This document shows, in pieces, positions 26,001 through 34,021 of a stretch of 64,000 bases of DNA. This stretch comes from Solirubrobacter taibaiensis (lineage in GTDB: Bacteria > Actinomycetota > Thermoleophilia > Solirubrobacterales > Solirubrobacteraceae), in assembly GCA_027587225.1 (NCBI GenBank), contig JAPDDQ010000026.1, forward strand, positions 39,282 through 103,281, written 5' to 3'. The position numbers and the translations under genes are program-made. The notes below the pieces were generated by a model, which ran no database searches, was not told the DNA's origin, and saw only the letters and a program-made list of their open reading frames with translations. Numbering within the stretch: position 1 is the stretch's first letter; each line of letters begins with the position of its first letter.

Positions 26001-28360
26001 TGGTCGGCACGGCCGATCTGGTCGCGAGCGGTGGCGCGTATCGAACCGCGGTGGCGAACGTCACGGCACCGGACGAGGCGAGCCACAAGCTGTACGTCGT
26101 GGTCGCGGCGAGGAGCGGTGGTCCGACGACCGCCGTGTACGAGATCGACTCGCTCACGTTCTCCGGCAAGGGCGTGGCGGCCAACGCGGCGCCTGAGGTG
26201 TCGATCACGGCTGACTCCGTCAGCGGCGTGGCCCCGTTCCCGGTGTCGTTCGTGGGCAACGTCTTCGATCCCGAGGGCGGGACGTTGACCTACGCCTGGG
26301 ACTTCGACTCCAACGGCACCGTCGACGCCACGACGAAGGACGCCACGCACGTGTACTCCTCGGTGGGGACGTTCACGGCGACGCTGACCGCGACGGACGC
26401 GGGCGGCAAGCATCAGAAAGCGACGATCCGCATCGATGCGACCACCGCGGTCGCTTCGTGCCCGGGCGATGACGACTTCCTCGGGACGTCGCTGAACACC
26501 GGCAAGTGGACGGTCACGCGTGAGAACGCCGCGACGCTCAACGTCAGCGGCGGGTCTTTGAACATCACGTCGGAGAACTTCGACATCCACGCCGGGTCGA
26601 CCGGGTTGCGCAACATCGTGCACCAGCCGCTGCCCGCGAGTGGGCCGTGGACGGCGACGATCAAGGCCAACTGGGATCCGACGGCGAACTACAACAACGC
26701 CGGCCTGATGGTCTACGGCGACGACGCGAACCTGATCAAGGCCGGCATGGTCTGGAGCGGCGGTCGCAAGTTCGAGGCGTTCAAGGAGCTCAACAACACC
26801 GCGACCGGCCTCGGGGCGGCGACGGCCAACATGCCGGCGACGTTCCCGACCACCTGGTACCTGCGGCTGACGTCCAACGGCACCACCATCCAGCCGGCGT
26901 ACAGCGCCGACGGGATCACCTGGACCAACTACGGCGCCACCACGAACCTGACCGGGATCACCGCGCCGAAGATCGGCGTGTACGCGACGTCGGCGAACGC
27001 GACCGTCAACCGTGAGCTGAAGATCGACTGGTTCAAGCTCACGACGCCGGAGGCTCCGACGGACGAGTTCGACGGCGGCGCGCTCAACCTGTGCCGCTGG
27101 AACAGCATCGTGCGGCACGAACCGGGTGGCTACGGCGTGAGCGACGGGAAGCTCGTGCTGCCGGCCGCGCACGGCGACTTCTTCGCCAACGGCGCGAACA
27201 ACAACCCGAACATGCTCCTGCAGTCCGCGCCGAGTGGGCCCTGGACGATGGAGACGCGGCTCGCGTTCAACCCGAACGAGAACTACGAGCAGGCCGGCCT
27301 GCTCGTGTATGGGGACGACGCGAACTACGTCAAGGCCGACTACGTCTACGCGGGCGGGCGCAAGCTCGAGTTCCTCAACGAGACCAACAACGTCGCGGCC
27401 GGGTTCGACAACACGGCCGACGTGGCCTCGCGGCCGACGACGGTCAACCTGCGGATCGTGTCGGACGGGACGACGCTGCGCGCGTACTACCGCTTCGACG
27501 GGGACGCGGGCTGGTCGACGTTCGGGTCGCCGACACCGATCTCGATCGCCGGGACAACCCCGAAGATCGGCGTGTACGCGAACGACTCCAACGCCACTGT
27601 GACCTCGCGCGACAACGCGGTGTTCGAGTACTTCCGCATCACCGCGGGGCTGCCGGACACGGCTGCGCCGACGTCGTCGGCGACGTCCGCGGGCACCGGA
27701 CCGGTCACGGTGACCGTGACGGGTGCGGACGAAGCGGGCGGATCGGGCCTCGACAAGCTCGAGTACCGGCTCGACGGCGGCGCATGGACGACGTACACGG
27801 AGCCCGTGGTGGTGTCGGCCGTCGGCCCGCACACCGTCGAGCACCGGGCCACGGACAAGGCCGGGAATGTCGGGACCGTGGGCAGCGTGACGTTCACGAT
27901 CACGGCGCCCAACCCCGGCCAGTCCGTGGATGACGACGTCGTCCTCGGCGGCAACGTGCCGAGTGTGCTCGCGCTGGCGATCGGCGCGACACCCTCGTTC
28001 GGCACGTTCACCCCGGGCGTGACGCGCGAGTACACGGCCTCCACCACCGCGTCGGTGACCTCCACCGCCGACGCGGCCACACTGACGGTGTCCGACCCCA
28101 GCACCACCAACGCGGGCAAGCTGGTCAACGGCCAGTACGCGCTCGCACAGGCGGTCCAGGTCAAAGCCACCAGCACCCGCGCGGCGGGAACGGCGTTCGG
28201 CGCGCTCAGCGCCCCGATCGCCCTCCTGACCTACACCGGGCCGGTGGGCAAGGACACCGCGACGATCGACTTCAAGCAGTCGATCGCTGAGACGGACGAC
28301 CTGCGTCGCGGCACCTACGCCAAGACGCTGACGTTCACCCTGTCGACGACAACCCCGTAG
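23018..28360 (+). CDS. Secreted multidomain ThuA / glucose-sorbosone dehydrogenase-like protein with C-terminal sorting-like domain
   Basis: The protein has 1780 residues. Approximate order: signal peptide 1-26 (ending APAAAQ); ThuA-like domain 28-250 (YDVLVFSKTTGFRHTDAI, DDHPIAWCSNFDRGRHFY); glucose/sorbosone-dehydrogenase beta-propeller 266-720 (ENGLLGIALDPGFATNKW, GHRNPFRISVD, GPDGRLYVLEWG); PKD 731-808; beta-rich segment 809-917; CBM6-like 925-1055; PKD 1058-1145; two DUF1349 jelly-roll domains 1147-1344 and 1348-1542; OmpL47/Ig-like 1546-1630; C-terminal domain 1637-1780. It probably oxidises or binds extracellular sugars. A GAGGAGAGAGAG site precedes the ATG. A related protein at 43921-49662 carries the same modules in another order. 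Confidence 0.88.
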   Translation: MRLRWKAVALAAAVLGATAAPAAAQSARYDVLVFSKTTGFRHTDAIDAGKAGIQAMGVEKNFNVTLTEDATTFTDAGLRPYEVIVMLHTDGEGILTANQRTAFERWYQRGKGLVGIHAAANADRNWDWMTEARGGSLFNNHPAIQQATVNVTDPNHPATQGIPATWVRTDEWYNFTKEPEGVHVLAKLDENTYNEEDGTPEADDHPIAWCSNFDRGRHFYTGLGHSGTAWQEADYRKHILGGIEWASGQVAGECGAPRDGTPTDASFDKVTLDDNTENPMEIAIAPGGNVYYVELAGKVKYYNSSTSAIRTVGTIPVHRGNENGLLGIALDPGFATNKWLYLFYSAPTPEEQHVSRFTVGENGLIDMASEKVLLKIPHQRIVCCHSAGSMTFGPGGLLHISTGDDTEHSQSQGYNPIDDDVIRNNAGDNPDADRAYDARRTSGNTNDLRGKILRIKPEPDGTYSIPQGNLFPPVISDPLKTKPEIYTMGHRNPFRISVDQETGWVYNGEVGPDANSENANRGPRGYDELNQIRQAGNMGWPYCIADNKAYRDWTFPSGPAGETFDCAGGPNNTSNYNTGLAKTPGTTSALLWWPYSPYPTGFPWATGATAIPTGAGRTAIAGPIYHHSEGGADTKLPTYYDDQVFFADWSRDWIATMRLNAEGKPAEIRRFMPNADFRHPQDIEMGPDGRLYVLEWGRDFNYAGSGINPDSGLYRIDYVKGSRTPIAKATSNKDSGQSPLAVTFSSDGSEDPDGDVLTYEWDFGDGTAKSTQANPTHTYTATGTFTVQLKVTDTSGKSGSSSVLVTVGNTRPTVVLDVPQGGVYGWGDEIAYRVTVTDPEDTTIDCSKVVVSPGIFHDEGGNAHVHPGVNKTGCEGTIQVEQESGHEKSANIALVLTATYLDNGAPGSQPLEGATTRRLNPKEIQAEHYVGQTGVSAVDNASADGGRRVGGLDAGDSFYFEPVSLKGVRSVSLRYSSAGAGGLAELRLDSPTGPVVGTADLVASGGAYRTAVANVTAPDEASHKLYVVVAARSGGPTTAVYEIDSLTFSGKGVAANAAPEVSITADSVSGVAPFPVSFVGNVFDPEGGTLTYAWDFDSNGTVDATTKDATHVYSSVGTFTATLTATDAGGKHQKATIRIDATTAVASCPGDDDFLGTSLNTGKWTVTRENAATLNVSGGSLNITSENFDIHAGSTGLRNIVHQPLPASGPWTATIKANWDPTANYNNAGLMVYGDDANLIKAGMVWSGGRKFEAFKELNNTATGLGAATANMPATFPTTWYLRLTSNGTTIQPAYSADGITWTNYGATTNLTGITAPKIGVYATSANATVNRELKIDWFKLTTPEAPTDEFDGGALNLCRWNSIVRHEPGGYGVSDGKLVLPAAHGDFFANGANNNPNMLLQSAPSGPWTMETRLAFNPNENYEQAGLLVYGDDANYVKADYVYAGGRKLEFLNETNNVAAGFDNTADVASRPTTVNLRIVSDGTTLRAYYRFDGDAGWSTFGSPTPISIAGTTPKIGVYANDSNATVTSRDNAVFEYFRITAGLPDTAAPTSSATSAGTGPVTVTVTGADEAGGSGLDKLEYRLDGGAWTTYTEPVVVSAVGPHTVEHRATDKAGNVGTVGSVTFTITAPNPGQSVDDDVVLGGNVPSVLALAIGATPSFGTFTPGVTREYTASTTASVTSTADAATLTVSDPSTTNAGKLVNGQYALAQAVQVKATSTRAAGTAFGALSAPIALLTYTGPVGKDTATIDFKQSIAETDDLRRGTYAKTLTFTLSTTTP
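27926..28357 (+). other. Conserved C-terminal domain, copy A (long form)
   Basis: These are the last about 144 codons of the ThuA/GSDH protein. Landmarks are GGNVPSVLALAIGA, FGTFTPGVTREYTAST, a central LTVSDPS and LVNGQYALAQAVQVKA pair, IDFKQSIAETDDLRRGTY, and the terminal LTFTLSTTTP. The same landmarks end four other proteins in this window. It is predicted to be beta-rich. Confidence 0.85.
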
Positions 28361-28369
28361 TCGACTCCG

Positions 28370-28397
28370 GGCCGCGGAACCCTCCTTCTCCGCGGCC
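28370..28397. terminator. Hairpin, probable terminator (1 of 2)
   Basis: The arms GGCCGCGGA (28370-28378) and TCCGCGGCC (28389-28397) form a perfect 9-bp stem. It lies just after the ThuA/GSDH stop and before the convergent MetF-like gene. No long T tract follows on either strand. Confidence 0.6.
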
Positions 28398-28410
28398 TCT
28401 CCTCCAGTAA

Positions 28411-28442
28411 CCCGGGCGACCTGTGCACGCAGGTCGCCCGGG
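28411..28442. terminator. Strong hairpin, probable bidirectional terminator (2 of 2)
   Basis: The arms CCCGGGCGACCTG (28411-28423) and CAGGTCGCCCGGG (28430-28442) form a perfect 13-bp stem with a 6-nt loop. It sits between the convergent ThuA/GSDH and MetF-like genes and could stop transcription from both sides. Confidence 0.7.
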
Positions 28443-28465
28443 GTGGTTACCGCGGTCGCGTGCTG

Positions 28466-29386
28466 CTAGCTCCTGAGCTGCGCGCGGAGCGCTTCGGCGA
28501 GGCGCACCGAGGCTTCGATCTCCACGCGACGGATCGAGACGCTCTCGACGTTGATGCCGAAGGGAACGCCGAGCGTGCGGCAGTACGCGATCAATTCAGT
28601 GGCGGTCGTGAGCGCCTGTTGGTAGGAGGCTTCGAGTGGGTCAGCGGCGTGTCGAAGGTCGTTCTCGATCCACCGCGGCACGTCGACGCCGAGCCACCGC
28701 AGGAAGGCCAACGTCTTCATCGACCCGCAGACCGAGAACGTGAAGACGAGCGGGGCCCGTGACACGCCGCGCGACCGGCACTCGTAGTGGTAGTCGGACA
28801 CGAAGTTCTTCGCGGCGTTCAGGTCGTAGACGACCTGCGTGACGAAGAACCGGCAACCCGCCTCCTGCTTGGCCAGCAGTCGCAGATGCTCATCCTCGCG
28901 CCGGCTGTGACGCTCGGGGATCGCGACGCCGCCCAGCTTGAGCGCCGGGTTGGCGTCCCGGCGCATCGCCTGGGCGTCGGCGAGCGACGTTCGAGTGGCC
29001 GCGGTGCTCGAGGCCGCTCCGACGAGGACCGTCATGACCCGTGCTGGATCCTGCGCCGTCAGCCATGCCCGGAGCTCATCAAGCGCGTACTTGCCCACCG
29101 CGCGATACACGATCACCGGCGTCGGCCACGTGTTGAGGTGATCGGCGAGGTAGTCGGCGGGATCCAGCGTCGGCATGAACGGGAACGGGCGCTCGGCCTG
29201 GGTGCGCTCCGCTTCGTCGGCGATGTCGTAGAGGATCAGGCCGTCCAGACCGAGCGGGCGCAGACGCGCGGTGGTCACGTCGGCGATCTCCCGCACCTGC
29301 CCGGGTTCCGTCGCTAGACGCGGTGGGGTGAGGGAGAAGAGCAGAAACTCGCCGTGACCAGCCTCGATGCGGCGGATGAGATTCAC
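28466..29386 (-). CDS. Methylenetetrahydrofolate reductase-family protein (MetF-like)
   Basis: The protein has 306 residues, close to the size of bacterial MetF. The TIM-barrel landmarks are LLFSLTPPR near the N terminus (the place of the catalytic Glu region), LVGAASS, KLGGVAIPERHSRREDE and the diagnostic AGCRFFVTQVVYD. MetF reduces methylene-THF to methyl-THF with FAD. The N-terminal motif is unusual (SLTPPR where MetF has a Glu-containing E-x-x-P-P), so it may be a non-canonical member. Start chosen at a GTG (29386); the long upstream extension is not protein-like. It stands alone, divergent from the sulfatase gene. Confidence 0.7.
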   Translation of the reverse strand: MNLIRRIEAGHGEFLLFSLTPPRLATEPGQVREIADVTTARLRPLGLDGLILYDIADEAERTQAERPFPFMPTLDPADYLADHLNTWPTPVIVYRAVGKYALDELRAWLTAQDPARVMTVLVGAASSTAATRTSLADAQAMRRDANPALKLGGVAIPERHSRREDEHLRLLAKQEAGCRFFVTQVVYDLNAAKNFVSDYHYECRSRGVSRAPLVFTFSVCGSMKTLAFLRWLGVDVPRWIENDLRHAADPLEASYQQALTTATELIAYCRTLGVPFGINVESVSIRRVEIEASVRLAEALRAQLRS

Positions 29387-29528
29387 GGGCGAAACCGTAC
29401 CGGCGGGGTGAGGGGCTCGATCACGTCCGCCTGGCATGCGCAAAGCAGCAGTAACCCGGATCGGGTGATGACCGCAGGCGGTCCGCCGTGGAGAGTGGCG
29501 AGACGCGCAACCGGTGGAGAGGAACTTT
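29387..29528. promoter_or_regulatory. Divergent intergenic region, MetF-like gene / sulfatase
   Basis: These 142 bp contain no supportable gene. A 13-bp palindrome ACCCGGATCGGGT lies at 29454-29466, and GGAGAGG sits 6 nt before the sulfatase GTG. No clear -10/-35 pair was found. Confidence 0.3.
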
Positions 29529-31904
29529 GTGAGCCAGGCTGAGTCCGATGGACTGCATCGCGGCGTGCTGCCGATTTCGGACACGCCGTTCGAAGGGGCG
29601 CTTCCGTACGACGCAAAGGACCCCGACGCGACGTTCGCGGCGATCAAGCCGCTGCGTCCACCGAAGGGTGCGCCCAACGTGCTCATCGTGTTGCTCGACG
29701 ACGTCGGCTTCGCGGCCTCGAGCGCGTTCGGCGGGCCGTGCGCGACGCCGACGGCTGAGCGCTTGGCTCAGAACGGCCTGAAGTACAACCGTTTCCACAC
29801 GACGGCGTTGTGCGCGCCGACGCGGGCGGCGTTGCTGTCGGGGCGCAACCACCATTCGGTGGGTATGGGGGTCATCACGGAGCTGGCCACCGCGGCGCCC
29901 GGCTACAGCTCGGTCCGTCCCAAGAGCTGCGCGCCGCTGGCGCAGACGCTGTTGCTGAACGGCTATTCGACGGCCCAGTTCGGCAAGTGCCACGAGGTGC
30001 CGGTCTGGCAGACGAGCCCGATGGGCCCGTTCGACGCGTGGCCTACCGGCGGCGGGGGGTTCGAGTACTTCTACGGCTTCATCGGCGGAGAGACGAACCA
30101 GTACTACCCGGCCATCTACGAGGGCACCACGCCCGTCGAGCCCGAGACGACGCCGGAGGAGGGCTACCACTTCACCGAGGACATGACCGACAAGGCGATC
30201 CAGTGGACCCGCCAGCAGAAGTCACTCATGCCCGACACGCCGTTCTTCATGTACTACGCACCGGGAGCGACGCACGCTCCGCATCACGTTCCGACCGCGT
30301 GGTCGGACAAGTACAAGGGCCGCTTCGACGCGGGCTGGGACGCGCTGCGCGAGGAGACCCTGGCGCGGCAGAAGGAGCTCGGGGTCGTGCCCGCGGAGAC
30401 GCAGCTGACGGCGCGGCACGACGAGATCCCCGCCTGGGATGACATGCCCGATGAGCTCAAGCCGATTCTCGCCCGTCAGATGGAGGTCTATGCCGGCTTC
30501 CTGGAGCACACCGATCACCACGTCGGACGGCTCGTGGATGCGCTCGACGACCTCGGGGTGCTCGAGAACACGCTCGTCTACTACATCATCGGCGACAACG
30601 GCGCGAGCGCCGAGGGCACGGTCAACGGCAGCTTCAACGAGACCTTCATCTTCAACGGCGCCGCGGCGCTCGAGACGCCCGAGTTCTTGGCCGCGCACAT
30701 CGACGACTTCGGCACACCGAAGGCGTACAACCACTTCGCGGTCGGCTGGGCGCACGCGATGGACACGCCGTATCAGTGGACCAAGCAGGTCGCCTCGCAC
30801 TGGGGCGGCACGCGCAACGGCACGATCGTCCACTGGCCGGGCGGGATCGCCGCGCGCGGTGAGGTCCGCTCGCAGTTCCACCATGTGATCGACGTCGCCC
30901 CCACGGTGCTCGAAGTCGCCGGGCTCCCCGAGCCGACGGCCGTGAACGGCATCCCTCAGCAACCGATCGAGGGCGTGAGCATGGCGTACTCGTTCGACGA
31001 CGCGACCGCGGCTGACCGCCACGAGACGCAGTACTTCGAGATGTTCTGCAACCGCGGCATCTACCACCGCGGCTGGACCGCGGTGACCCGCCACAGCGTG
31101 CCGTGGGTGATGGACCCGCTGCCTTCGTTCTCGGAGGACGTCTGGGAGCTCTACGACACGAACGTGGACTGGAGTCAGGCGCAGGACCTCGCCGCCGAGC
31201 TGCCGGAGAAGCTGGCGGAGCTGCAACAGCTCTGGCTGGAAGAGGCGCGCAAGTACAACGTGCTGCCGCTCGACGACCGTCGCATCGAACGCTTCAACGC
31301 CGAGCTCGTCGGCCGCCCCGAGCTGGTGAAGGGCAACTCACAAGTGCTCTTCGGCGGCATGGGCCGGCTCAGCGAGAACAGCGTCCTGAACATCAAGAAC
31401 AAGTCGCACGCGGTCACCGCGGAGGTGGTCGTGCCCGACGCGGGCGCCGAGGGTGTGATCATCGCCCAAGGTGGCGCGTTCGCCGGCTGGAGCCTGTACG
31501 CCAAGGACGGGCGCCCGACCTATTGCTACAACCTGCTCGGCCTGCAGCGCTTCAAGATCGAGTCCGGTGCTGTGATCGCGCCCGGCACGCACCAGGTGCG
31601 CATGGAGTTCGCGTACGACGGCGGCGGTCCCGCCAAAGGCGGCACCGTGTCGCTCTACATCGACGGCGACAAGACCGGTGAGGGGCGCGTCGGCGCCACA
31701 GTGCCGCTGATCTTCTCCGCGGACGAGACCGCCGACGTCGGACGAGACAGCGCATCCCCCGTGAGCGACGACTATCACGGCGAGAGCAGCGTCTTCACCG
31801 GCACGGTCAACTGGGTGCAGATCGACCTCGGCGAGGACGCAGGCAGCGCCGAGCACGTGATCTCACCCGAACTGCGTCTGCGCGTCGCGATGGCGCGCCA
31901 ATAG
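29529..31904 (+). CDS. Arylsulfatase (formylglycine-dependent)
   Basis: The protein has 791 residues. The formylglycine consensus C-x-P-x-R is CAPTR with Cys95, followed by AALLSGRN; the metal-binding DD is in VLIVLLDDVGF and the second metal site in YIIGDNGASAEGT. The motif usually GKWH is GKCHEVP, as in the long bacterial arylsulfatase subgroup. The C-terminal about 200 residues form a beta-rich domain. There is no signal peptide, so it is probably cytoplasmic. The GTG at 29529 was chosen because GGAGAGG lies 6 nt upstream. The cysteine needs a formylglycine-generating enzyme or radical-SAM maturase, neither of which is in the window. Confidence 0.88.
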   Translation: MSQAESDGLHRGVLPISDTPFEGALPYDAKDPDATFAAIKPLRPPKGAPNVLIVLLDDVGFAASSAFGGPCATPTAERLAQNGLKYNRFHTTALCAPTRAALLSGRNHHSVGMGVITELATAAPGYSSVRPKSCAPLAQTLLLNGYSTAQFGKCHEVPVWQTSPMGPFDAWPTGGGGFEYFYGFIGGETNQYYPAIYEGTTPVEPETTPEEGYHFTEDMTDKAIQWTRQQKSLMPDTPFFMYYAPGATHAPHHVPTAWSDKYKGRFDAGWDALREETLARQKELGVVPAETQLTARHDEIPAWDDMPDELKPILARQMEVYAGFLEHTDHHVGRLVDALDDLGVLENTLVYYIIGDNGASAEGTVNGSFNETFIFNGAAALETPEFLAAHIDDFGTPKAYNHFAVGWAHAMDTPYQWTKQVASHWGGTRNGTIVHWPGGIAARGEVRSQFHHVIDVAPTVLEVAGLPEPTAVNGIPQQPIEGVSMAYSFDDATAADRHETQYFEMFCNRGIYHRGWTAVTRHSVPWVMDPLPSFSEDVWELYDTNVDWSQAQDLAAELPEKLAELQQLWLEEARKYNVLPLDDRRIERFNAELVGRPELVKGNSQVLFGGMGRLSENSVLNIKNKSHAVTAEVVVPDAGAEGVIIAQGGAFAGWSLYAKDGRPTYCYNLLGLQRFKIESGAVIAPGTHQVRMEFAYDGGGPAKGGTVSLYIDGDKTGEGRVGATVPLIFSADETADVGRDSASPVSDDYHGESSVFTGTVNWVQIDLGEDAGSAEHVISPELRLRVAMARQ

Positions 31905-31940
31905 CCAACGCCCCAACCGGCCAAGAACAAGGAACGAGCG

Positions 31941-32399
31941 ATGACAGACACATCCCTGGATGACCTCGGCCCCGTCGACTACCTCGTCGTCGAGTTCCCA
32001 GCGGGAACGAGCAACTTCACCGGCGAGATGGCCGCAGAGCTGCTCGCGCTGATCGACTCCGGAACGATCCGCGTGATCGACATCGTGATCCTGACCAAGG
32101 ACGCGAACGGAGCTGTCGAGGCGATGGAGCTCGCCGACATCGGCGAGCTCGGAGAGCTGCAAGCCCTGGAGGCCGAGCTGGCCGAGCTGCTGGCCGCGGA
32201 CGACATCCTGCACCTCGCTGCGGCCATGGAGCCCAACAGCACCGCCGGAGTGCTGATCTGGGAGAACCTGTGGGCGGCGGGCTTCGCGTCGGCGGCACGG
32301 CGCTCGGGCGGCCAGCTGATCGCCAACGGACGGATTCCGATTCAGGCGATCATCGCCTCCATCGAGGCCGAGAACGCACTTGCGACCGTAGGAGACTGA
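31941..32399 (+). CDS. DUF6325-family protein
   Basis: The protein has 152 residues. Recognised from the conserved opening GPVDYLVVEFPAG-(x)3-FTGEMAAELL and IRVIDIVILTKD, followed by a helical Glu/Leu/Ala-rich centre and a C-terminal FASAARRSGGQLIANGRIP segment. Function is unknown; similar genes in actinobacteria often precede a tiny basic protein, as here (2-bp gap). A ribosome-binding site (AAGGAACGAGCG) precedes the ATG. It is 36 bp after the sulfatase gene. Confidence 0.75.
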   Translation: MTDTSLDDLGPVDYLVVEFPAGTSNFTGEMAAELLALIDSGTIRVIDIVILTKDANGAVEAMELADIGELGELQALEAELAELLAADDILHLAAAMEPNSTAGVLIWENLWAAGFASAARRSGGQLIANGRIPIQAIIASIEAENALATVGD

Positions 32400-32401
32400 G
32401 C

Positions 32402-32584
32402 ATGCCCCTCAGAGCAGCGCGTGTGGGAAGAGTGGGAGTCGTCGGAGCGCCGGTGGCGAGGACCGTCGCGCGGACCGCGGTGGTGGCCAAGGCCGTCACA
32501 CCCGGCCCCGCGCCGGTCGCGAAAACCGCGGTCGTGGCCGCGGCCGTCACACCCGGACGGCCGGGTCGCCGACGCCGGATCTAG
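32402..32584 (+). CDS. Small basic repeat protein following DUF6325
   Basis: The protein has 60 residues, rich in Ala, Val, Arg and Pro, ending in RRRRI. It contains two copies of a 17-codon unit (TAVVAKAVTPG and TAVVAAAVTPG), encoded by DNA repeats at 32474-32505 and 32525-32556. The ATG is 2 bp after the DUF6325 stop, suggesting coupling. It may be a membrane- or nucleic-acid-associated peptide; function unknown. Too small for strong coding statistics. Confidence 0.5.
   Translation: MPLRAARVGRVGVVGAPVARTVARTAVVAKAVTPGPAPVAKTAVVAAAVTPGRPGRRRRI
32474..32556 (+). repeat. 32-bp direct repeat, two copies
   Basis: Copies at 32474-32505 and 32525-32556 match at 29 of 32 positions and are offset by 51 bp (17 codons), so the repeat stays in the reading frame of the small basic protein. 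Confidence 0.75.
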
Positions 32585-32613
32585 CCCGGGCTGGAGTCGC
32601 CGAGACGCTGACG

Positions 32614-32643
32614 TCCGCCGCCGGGCAGGGTGCCGGCGGCGGA
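32614..32643. terminator. Hairpin after the DUF6325 pair
   Basis: The arms TCCGCCGCCGG (32614-32624) and CCGGCGGCGGA (32633-32643) form a perfect 11-bp stem with an 8-nt loop, in the 98 bp before the antiporter gene. No T tract follows, so terminator activity is uncertain. Confidence 0.45.
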
Positions 32644-32682
32644 TCGCCATGACGCTTTCTCAGCCTGGCTGCGAGGAATGAC

Positions 32683-33963
32683 ATGACCTGGGCTCTGGCG
32701 ACGATCGCGCTGCTGCTGATCGGCTACGCGACGGTCTCGCGACGGCTGGAAGGCCTCAACGTCTCGGGCGCCATGTTCTTCACCACCGCCGGCCTGCTCG
32801 TCGGGCTGGTGGGATTGGTGGACCTGGAGGTGCACGGGGAGCAGGTGAAGCTGCTGGCCGAGATCACCCTGACCTTGGTCCTGTTCGCCGATGCGTCACG
32901 CATCTCACTGCGGGCGCTGCGCCACGAGTCCGCAGTGCCGCTCCGCCTGCTCGGGATCGGCCTCCCGCTCACGATCGTGGCGGGTGCCGTGATCGGGGCG
33001 GCGGTTCTGCCCGGCGTCAGCTTCGCCGAAGCGGTGGTGCTGGCGATCGTGCTTGCCTGCACCGACGCCGCACTCGGCCAGGCCGTCGTATCCGACCAAC
33101 GCGTCCCCTCGCGCATCCGACAGGGTCTCAACGTCGAGAGCGGACTCAACGACGGGCTGTGCGTGCCGCTGTTCTTCATCGCCATCGCCTTCGCCGAGAC
33201 CGACGCCGGCACCGCCTCATCCGCGTCCGCGGCCGAGCTGGTGTTCGAGCAGATCGGCTACGGGCTCGTAGGCGGCATCCTCGCCGGGGCGCTCGGCGGC
33301 CTCGCGCTGCGGTTCGCCACGAGCCGGCGGCTGATCGAGCCGCACTGGCTGCAGATCCTGAGCGTCGCCTCGGCGCTGCTCGCCGCCGGCATCGCGACCG
33401 CCCTCGGCGGCAGCATCTTCATCGCCGCGTTCACCGGCGGCTTCGTGTTCGGCACGCTGCGCCGCGACACCAAGGGTGAGGTCACCTACCTCGTCGACGA
33501 GGGCGGCGAGCTCTTCAACGCAGTCACCTTCATCGTCTTCGGCGCCGTCATCCTCGGCCCGGCACTCGACGAAGTGACATGGCAAGTCGCGCTCTACGCG
33601 CTCCTCAGCCTGACGATCGTGCGAATGCTCCCGGTCGCGCTCGCGATGCTCGGCACCGGCGCTCGCTCTCCGACCGTCGCGTTTCTCGGCTGGTTCGGGC
33701 CCCGGGGCCTCGCCTCGATCGTCTTCGCGGTCATCCTGATCGACGACACGGAGCTCCCGCACCTGCAGACGATGCTGCTCGCGATCACCGTCACGATCGC
33801 GCTCTCCGTCTACGCACACGGCCTCTCGGCAAGACCGCTGACCGAACGCTACGCGCGCTGGTTCAACGCACATCCGCGTCACGCGCTACCCGCGATGGAG
33901 AACACGCCCGCACCAGAGCACCGCCTCCGCGCCCCCGCGGAAGCCGGGCATGGTCGACGGTGA
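32683..33963 (+). CDS. CPA1-type cation:proton antiporter
   Basis: The protein has 426 residues and about 12 membrane segments. Antiporter landmarks are TLVLFADASRISLRALR, VLACTDAALGQAVVSDQRVP, VESGLNDGLCVPLFFIAIA (the conserved ESGLNDG) and WFGPRGLASIVFAVIL. CPA1 transporters exchange Na+ or K+ for H+ across the inner membrane. Unlike classical members, the first acidic motif reads CTDAA rather than a TDP form. The C-terminal about 40 residues form a charged cytoplasmic tail. It is separated from the DUF6325 pair by a hairpin. Confidence 0.88.
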   Translation: MTWALATIALLLIGYATVSRRLEGLNVSGAMFFTTAGLLVGLVGLVDLEVHGEQVKLLAEITLTLVLFADASRISLRALRHESAVPLRLLGIGLPLTIVAGAVIGAAVLPGVSFAEAVVLAIVLACTDAALGQAVVSDQRVPSRIRQGLNVESGLNDGLCVPLFFIAIAFAETDAGTASSASAAELVFEQIGYGLVGGILAGALGGLALRFATSRRLIEPHWLQILSVASALLAAGIATALGGSIFIAAFTGGFVFGTLRRDTKGEVTYLVDEGGELFNAVTFIVFGAVILGPALDEVTWQVALYALLSLTIVRMLPVALAMLGTGARSPTVAFLGWFGPRGLASIVFAVILIDDTELPHLQTMLLAITVTIALSVYAHGLSARPLTERYARWFNAHPRHALPAMENTPAPEHRLRAPAEAGHGRR

Positions 33964-34021
33964 AGCACTCTGCGTCGAGCAATCCGATCAAGCCGAGCGT
34001 CGGTCTGGACGATGAGGGTGT

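Noticed and set aside
22322..27844. 1840-codon open frame on the minus strand opposite the ThuA/GSDH gene
   Set aside because: It is an antisense shadow created by GC-rich codon bias: composition is Arg/Val/Gly/Asp-rich without domains, while the plus strand has clear domains and a signal peptide.
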